A stretch of DNA of 64,000 bases from Pedobacter sp. Hv1 (GTDB taxonomy: Bacteria > Bacteroidota > Bacteroidia > Sphingobacteriales > Sphingobacteriaceae): NCBI RefSeq assembly GCF_001412215.1, contig NZ_LLWP01000001.1, positions 248,001 to 312,000 on the forward strand, written 5' to 3'. Each line of letters begins with the position of its first letter. Position 1 is the first letter of the stretch. A program made the translations under genes and the position numbers. Shown here in pieces: positions 61,276 to 64,000 of the stretch. The notes under the pieces are model-generated. The model was given only the letters and a program-made list of their open reading frames with translations, was not told where the DNA came from and did no database searches.

Positions 61276-62370
61276 TTATACGTTAAAACGGAAGTGCATA
61301 ATATCACCGTCTTCTACAACATAGGTTTTACCCTCTACACCTAATTTACCTGCATCTTTACAAGCTGCTTCTGAACCTAAGGTTACAAAATCATTGTATT
61401 TAATTACCTCTGCACGGATAAATCCTTTTTCAAAGTCTGTATGGATTACTCCTGCAGCTTGTGGTGCAGTAAAACCTTTGGTAATGGTCCAAGCTCTTAC
61501 TTCTTGTACACCAGCTGTAAAGTAAGTATATAAATCCAACAAACGGTAAGCCCCTCTAATCAATTTATTTACACCTGATTCAGTTAAACCTAGATCTGCC
61601 AAAAATTCTTGTCTTTCTTCGTAAGATTCCAATTCAGCAATTTCTGATTCTATTTTGGCAGAAATGATCAAAACTTCTGCGTTTTCATTTTTAACTGCCT
61701 CTTTTACTCTTTCGGTATAAGCATTACCATTGATCACAGATCCTTCCTCTACGTTACAAACATACATTACAGGTTTTTGCGTTAATAGGCCCAAATCTTG
61801 GATAAACTCAAAATCTTCTGCCTCAATTGCTGCAGAACGAGCCGAATTACCTGTTTCTAATTGTGCTTTAACCACAGTTAAAATATCAAAAGTTCTTTTG
61901 GCATCCTTATCGGTCTTCGCCATTTTTTCTACCTTTTGAATTCTTTTGGTCACTGTATCCAAATCTTTCAATTGCAGTTCGGTATCGATAATTTCTTTAT
62001 CTCGAATTGGATCTACAGAACCATCAACATGGATTACATTTCCATCATCAAAACAACGCAATACATGAATAATCGCATTGGTAGCTCTAATATTCCCAAG
62101 AAACTGATTACCTAAACCCTCTCCTTTTGAAGCTCCTTTTACCAAACCCGCAATATCTACGATTTCTATGGTATTTGGCTGTACTTTATTTGGCTTTACC
62201 AATTCTGCCAATTTGGTCAAACGATCATCTGGTACTGTAATTACCCCAATATTTGGTTCAATTGTACAGAATGGAAAGTTTGCTGCTTGTGCTTTTGCGT
62301 TTGATAAACAGTTAAATAAGGTTGATTTACCAACGTTGGGTAACCCAACTATACCACATTGTAATGCCAT
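61276..62370 (-). CDS. ychF: Ribosome-binding ATPase YchF (Obg-like)
   Basis: A 364-residue TRAFAC-class P-loop protein. G1 is [12 protein letters not shown], followed by [13 protein letters not shown] and [20 protein letters not shown]. The C-terminal TGS-type domain ([36 protein letters not shown]) is typical. YchF/OLA1 prefers ATP and is linked to oxidative stress and ribosomes. A TAnnTTTG box at 62442-62435 on the same strand could be its promoter. Confidence 0.96.
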   Translation of the reverse strand: MALQCGIVGLPNVGKSTLFNCLSNAKAQAANFPFCTIEPNIGVITVPDDRLTKLAELVKPNKVQPNTIEIVDIAGLVKGASKGEGLGNQFLGNIRATNAIIHVLRCFDDGNVIHVDGSVDPIRDKEIIDTELQLKDLDTVTKRIQKVEKMAKTDKDAKRTFDILTVVKAQLETGNSARSAAIEAEDFEFIQDLGLLTQKPVMYVCNVEEGSVINGNAYTERVKEAVKNENAEVLIISAKIESEIAELESYEERQEFLADLGLTESGVNKLIRGAYRLLDLYTYFTAGVQEVRAWTITKGFTAPQAAGVIHTDFEKGFIRAEVIKYNDFVTLGSEAACKDAGKLGVEGKTYVVEDGDIMHFRFNV

Positions 62371-62434
62371 GTTTCTTTTAAATTATACTTGTTTAAGCCA
62401 AGTTAAGGGCCTAATTATTGTTTGCTATTTTGCG

Positions 62435-62442
62435 CAAAGATA
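62435..62442 (-). promoter_or_regulatory. -7 promoter box of ychF
   Basis: On the minus strand TATCTTTG (62442-62435) matches TAnnTTTG exactly, about 65 bases before the ychF ATG. This gives a normal leader, unlike the near-start boxes. Confidence 0.4.
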
Positions 62443-62527
62443 TTAATTTTTAAGGCCTTTGCCTAGTAAATTATAGGCGATGTAAATAATATTTGATACA
62501 GGTGTTAAAATGTGGCACACAAAAAAA

Positions 62528-62549
62528 GCGCCCCAATATTTCGGGGCGC
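62528..62549 (-). terminator. Rho-independent terminator of the metalloprotease gene
   Basis: GCGCCCC (62528-62534) and GGGGCGC (62543-62549) form a GC-rich stem. On the minus strand a T-run of about eight follows. It lies just past the stop at 62581. Confidence 0.9.
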
Positions 62550-62580
62550 CTAAAAAAGAAATTTAATAAATTAGTCTAGC

Positions 62581-64000
62581 TTATTTTTTGCTATCTAAAG
62601 CAGCTTCGATACGATCAGAAAGATCTAACAAATGATATTTGCTCAATGAATCTGATTGGCTGTTAGCTGCAGTTTTAATTCTGCCTTCTAACTGACGTAA
62701 TTGACCTTTCACTACAGAAAGCACATCGCTTTGCGCAGCAGTTAAACCACTAGCAGCGCCGCCACCGCCTCTACCACCGCCACCAACAATAATATTGGTT
62801 GCTGCTGGAGCAGGAGCTGGTTTAGCAATTGCGATTAATTTTTCTACGTAAGCTTTTTGTAGGTTACGACGATACACATCAATTGTTGAATTTGAACTCA
62901 ATTCGGTAAAGATCGCACCGTTCATATCAGAGAATAAATCTGAGATTTTATAAGCAGTTGCACCATCAGTTGCTTCTGCAGCTACCAATTTACTTAATGT
63001 ACTATTGCCCAATAAACGGTTTAAAGTACTTCCTTGTAATTTAGAAACAACTTCTAAAGGATTTTCGTCGATGTTATCAAAAATTGGTTGGTTAATTAAC
63101 CACTTAGGTGTAGTAAACAATTGTTTATTTAAGAAATCCATTGCTTCTTTTTGAGTAGCAGCTGGAGTACGCTCATAAATAGGACCTGCTTGATCTACAG
63201 TTTTGGGGTTTTCGTAAATACCACCAACGTTTTTAGCTACGTGACCCATGTAACGACCAAATTGAGTAGTCAATTGACCATACATGTTGCTTAAGTTTTC
63301 ATAACCTTCACCGCTTTCTTTAGTCCAAACTGGTAGGTTGGTTAAAATCACTTTTAGGTTTTTGATACCATATTCACTTGCTTTCATTGCGTTATCACTC
63401 AAATCTTCGTTTTGCGAATGAGGATCATCAGAATTGGTTTCTGTACCGAACCATAAACGTCTGTTTTTAGCCGACTCTAAAGTCATTTTATCTAATATTT
63501 TCATATCAGATTCTACAGTTTTGCTATCTGGGAAGTATTTATAACCCCACTCAATTGCCCATTTATCGTAATCGCCAATGCGAGGATATAAACCTTTAGA
63601 AGAAATATTGTCTTCTGGTTGCGCTACGTAGTTAAAGCGAGCATAATCCATAATAGATGGTGTATGTCCGTTTTCTTCAACCCATTTTTTGTTACGTAAA
63701 TTTTCTACCGGAACAGTAGAGCTAGAGCCATAGTTGTGACGTAGACCTAAAGTGTGGCCAACCTCGTGAGAAGAAACGAAACGAATCAAATCGCCCATCA
63801 ACTCATCACTGAAAGTCATTTTACGTGCTCTTGGATCAACAGCAGCAGTTTGGATCATGTACCAATCGTGTACCAACTTTTGTACGTTGTGGAACCAGTT
63901 GATATGGCTTTCCATAATCTCTCCACTACGTGGATCTGAAATACTTGGACCACTTGCATTTGCAATTTCTGATGGTTTGTACACAATTGCAGAGTGACGA
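62581..64000 (-). CDS. Zinc-dependent metalloprotease, C-terminal part (partial)
   Basis: The frame is open to the window edge, so only the last 470 or so residues are seen. The zinc site is HEVGHTLGLRHNYGSS (HExxHxxGxxH), followed by SIMDYARFNY with the Met-turn methionine. The extended C-terminal region (GYKYFPDSKTVESDMK, MYGQLTTQFGRYMGHV, then a Gly-rich insert GGGGRGGGGAASG) matches the large DUF5117/DUF5118-type metalloproteases of Bacteroidota. Its substrate is unknown. A GTG near 63984 is internal, not a start. Confidence 0.88.
   Translation of the reverse strand, partial: RHSAIVYKPSEIANASGPSISDPRSGEIMESHINWFHNVQKLVHDWYMIQTAAVDPRARKMTFSDELMGDLIRFVSSHEVGHTLGLRHNYGSSSTVPVENLRNKKWVEENGHTPSIMDYARFNYVAQPEDNISSKGLYPRIGDYDKWAIEWGYKYFPDSKTVESDMKILDKMTLESAKNRRLWFGTETNSDDPHSQNEDLSDNAMKASEYGIKNLKVILTNLPVWTKESGEGYENLSNMYGQLTTQFGRYMGHVAKNVGGIYENPKTVDQAGPIYERTPAATQKEAMDFLNKQLFTTPKWLINQPIFDNIDENPLEVVSKLQGSTLNRLLGNSTLSKLVAAEATDGATAYKISDLFSDMNGAIFTELSSNSTIDVYRRNLQKAYVEKLIAIAKPAPAPAATNIIVGGGGRGGGGAASGLTAAQSDVLSVVKGQLRQLEGRIKTAANSQSDSLSKYHLLDLSDRIEAALDSKK

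Overview
This window is chromosomal DNA of an AT-rich member of the Bacteroidota, most likely a Pedobacter-like member of the Sphingobacteriaceae. The placement rests on several things seen together: -7 promoter boxes of the Bacteroidota type (TAnnTTTG) next to many starts, a secreted protein with a gliding-associated/type IX C-terminal domain, GldC, two TonB-dependent receptors with carboxypeptidase-regulatory N-termini, LytS/LytTR regulators and a DUF5117/5118-type zinc metalloprotease. No rRNA, tRNA, CRISPR array, insertion sequence or prophage was recognised.

Layout. 1-7033: histidine operon hisG(end)-D-C-B-H-A-F-IE, all on the plus strand and covering the pathway from ATP phosphoribosyl transfer to histidinol oxidation. 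7101-13024: WD40 protein, a Cys-motif/carboxypeptidase-regulatory protein, YceH-like protein, NlpC/P60 hydrolase, universal stress protein, P-loop kinase, and a divergent ferredoxin/acyl-CoA reductase pair. 13104-19759: a possible transport cluster of small Cys/His protein, ABC ATPase, siderophore-type TonB receptor and two DUF3526-like permeases. 19909-24647: type IX cargo protein, small conserved protein plus FtsE-like ATPase, grpE-dnaJ. 24725-31885: lipoprotein, LytTR regulator, serine hydrolase and sensor kinase, then a DUF5694 protein and a second TonB-type receptor. 32194-36117: NatAB-like ABC exporter, SDR, Ppx/GppA. 36101-40296: second Cys-motif protein, Maf, Spy-like protein, KdsC-like phosphatase, IscX and 2Fe-2S ferredoxin, DUF2520 protein. 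40296-47501: cytochrome c maturation genes ccmF, E, D, C, B (minus strand), interrupted by msrA and gdh. 48223-56152: DNA repair methyltransferase, DUF421, lipocalin, GldC, DEAD-box helicase, dihydroorotase, DUF3810, MiaE. 56318-64000: HscA, a 246-bp tandem duplication, small secreted proteins, a TraB/TIKI-like lipoprotein, DUF4395, YchF and a truncated metalloprotease.

Non-coding structure is the most unusual part of the window. Many spacers, including most of those inside the his operon, consist of degenerate word-like tracts in which a purine-rich arm is followed by a pyrimidine-rich near-complement. There are also REP-like 22-mers (five copies), a 61-bp palindromic element present twice in opposite orientation, a two-hairpin module present twice, and the tandem duplication. 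Promoter boxes of the TAnnTTTG type lie only 4-9 bases before many start codons, suggesting very short or absent leaders. A sigma-54-like -24/-12 element precedes grpE.

All functional calls are from reading motifs; no database search was run.
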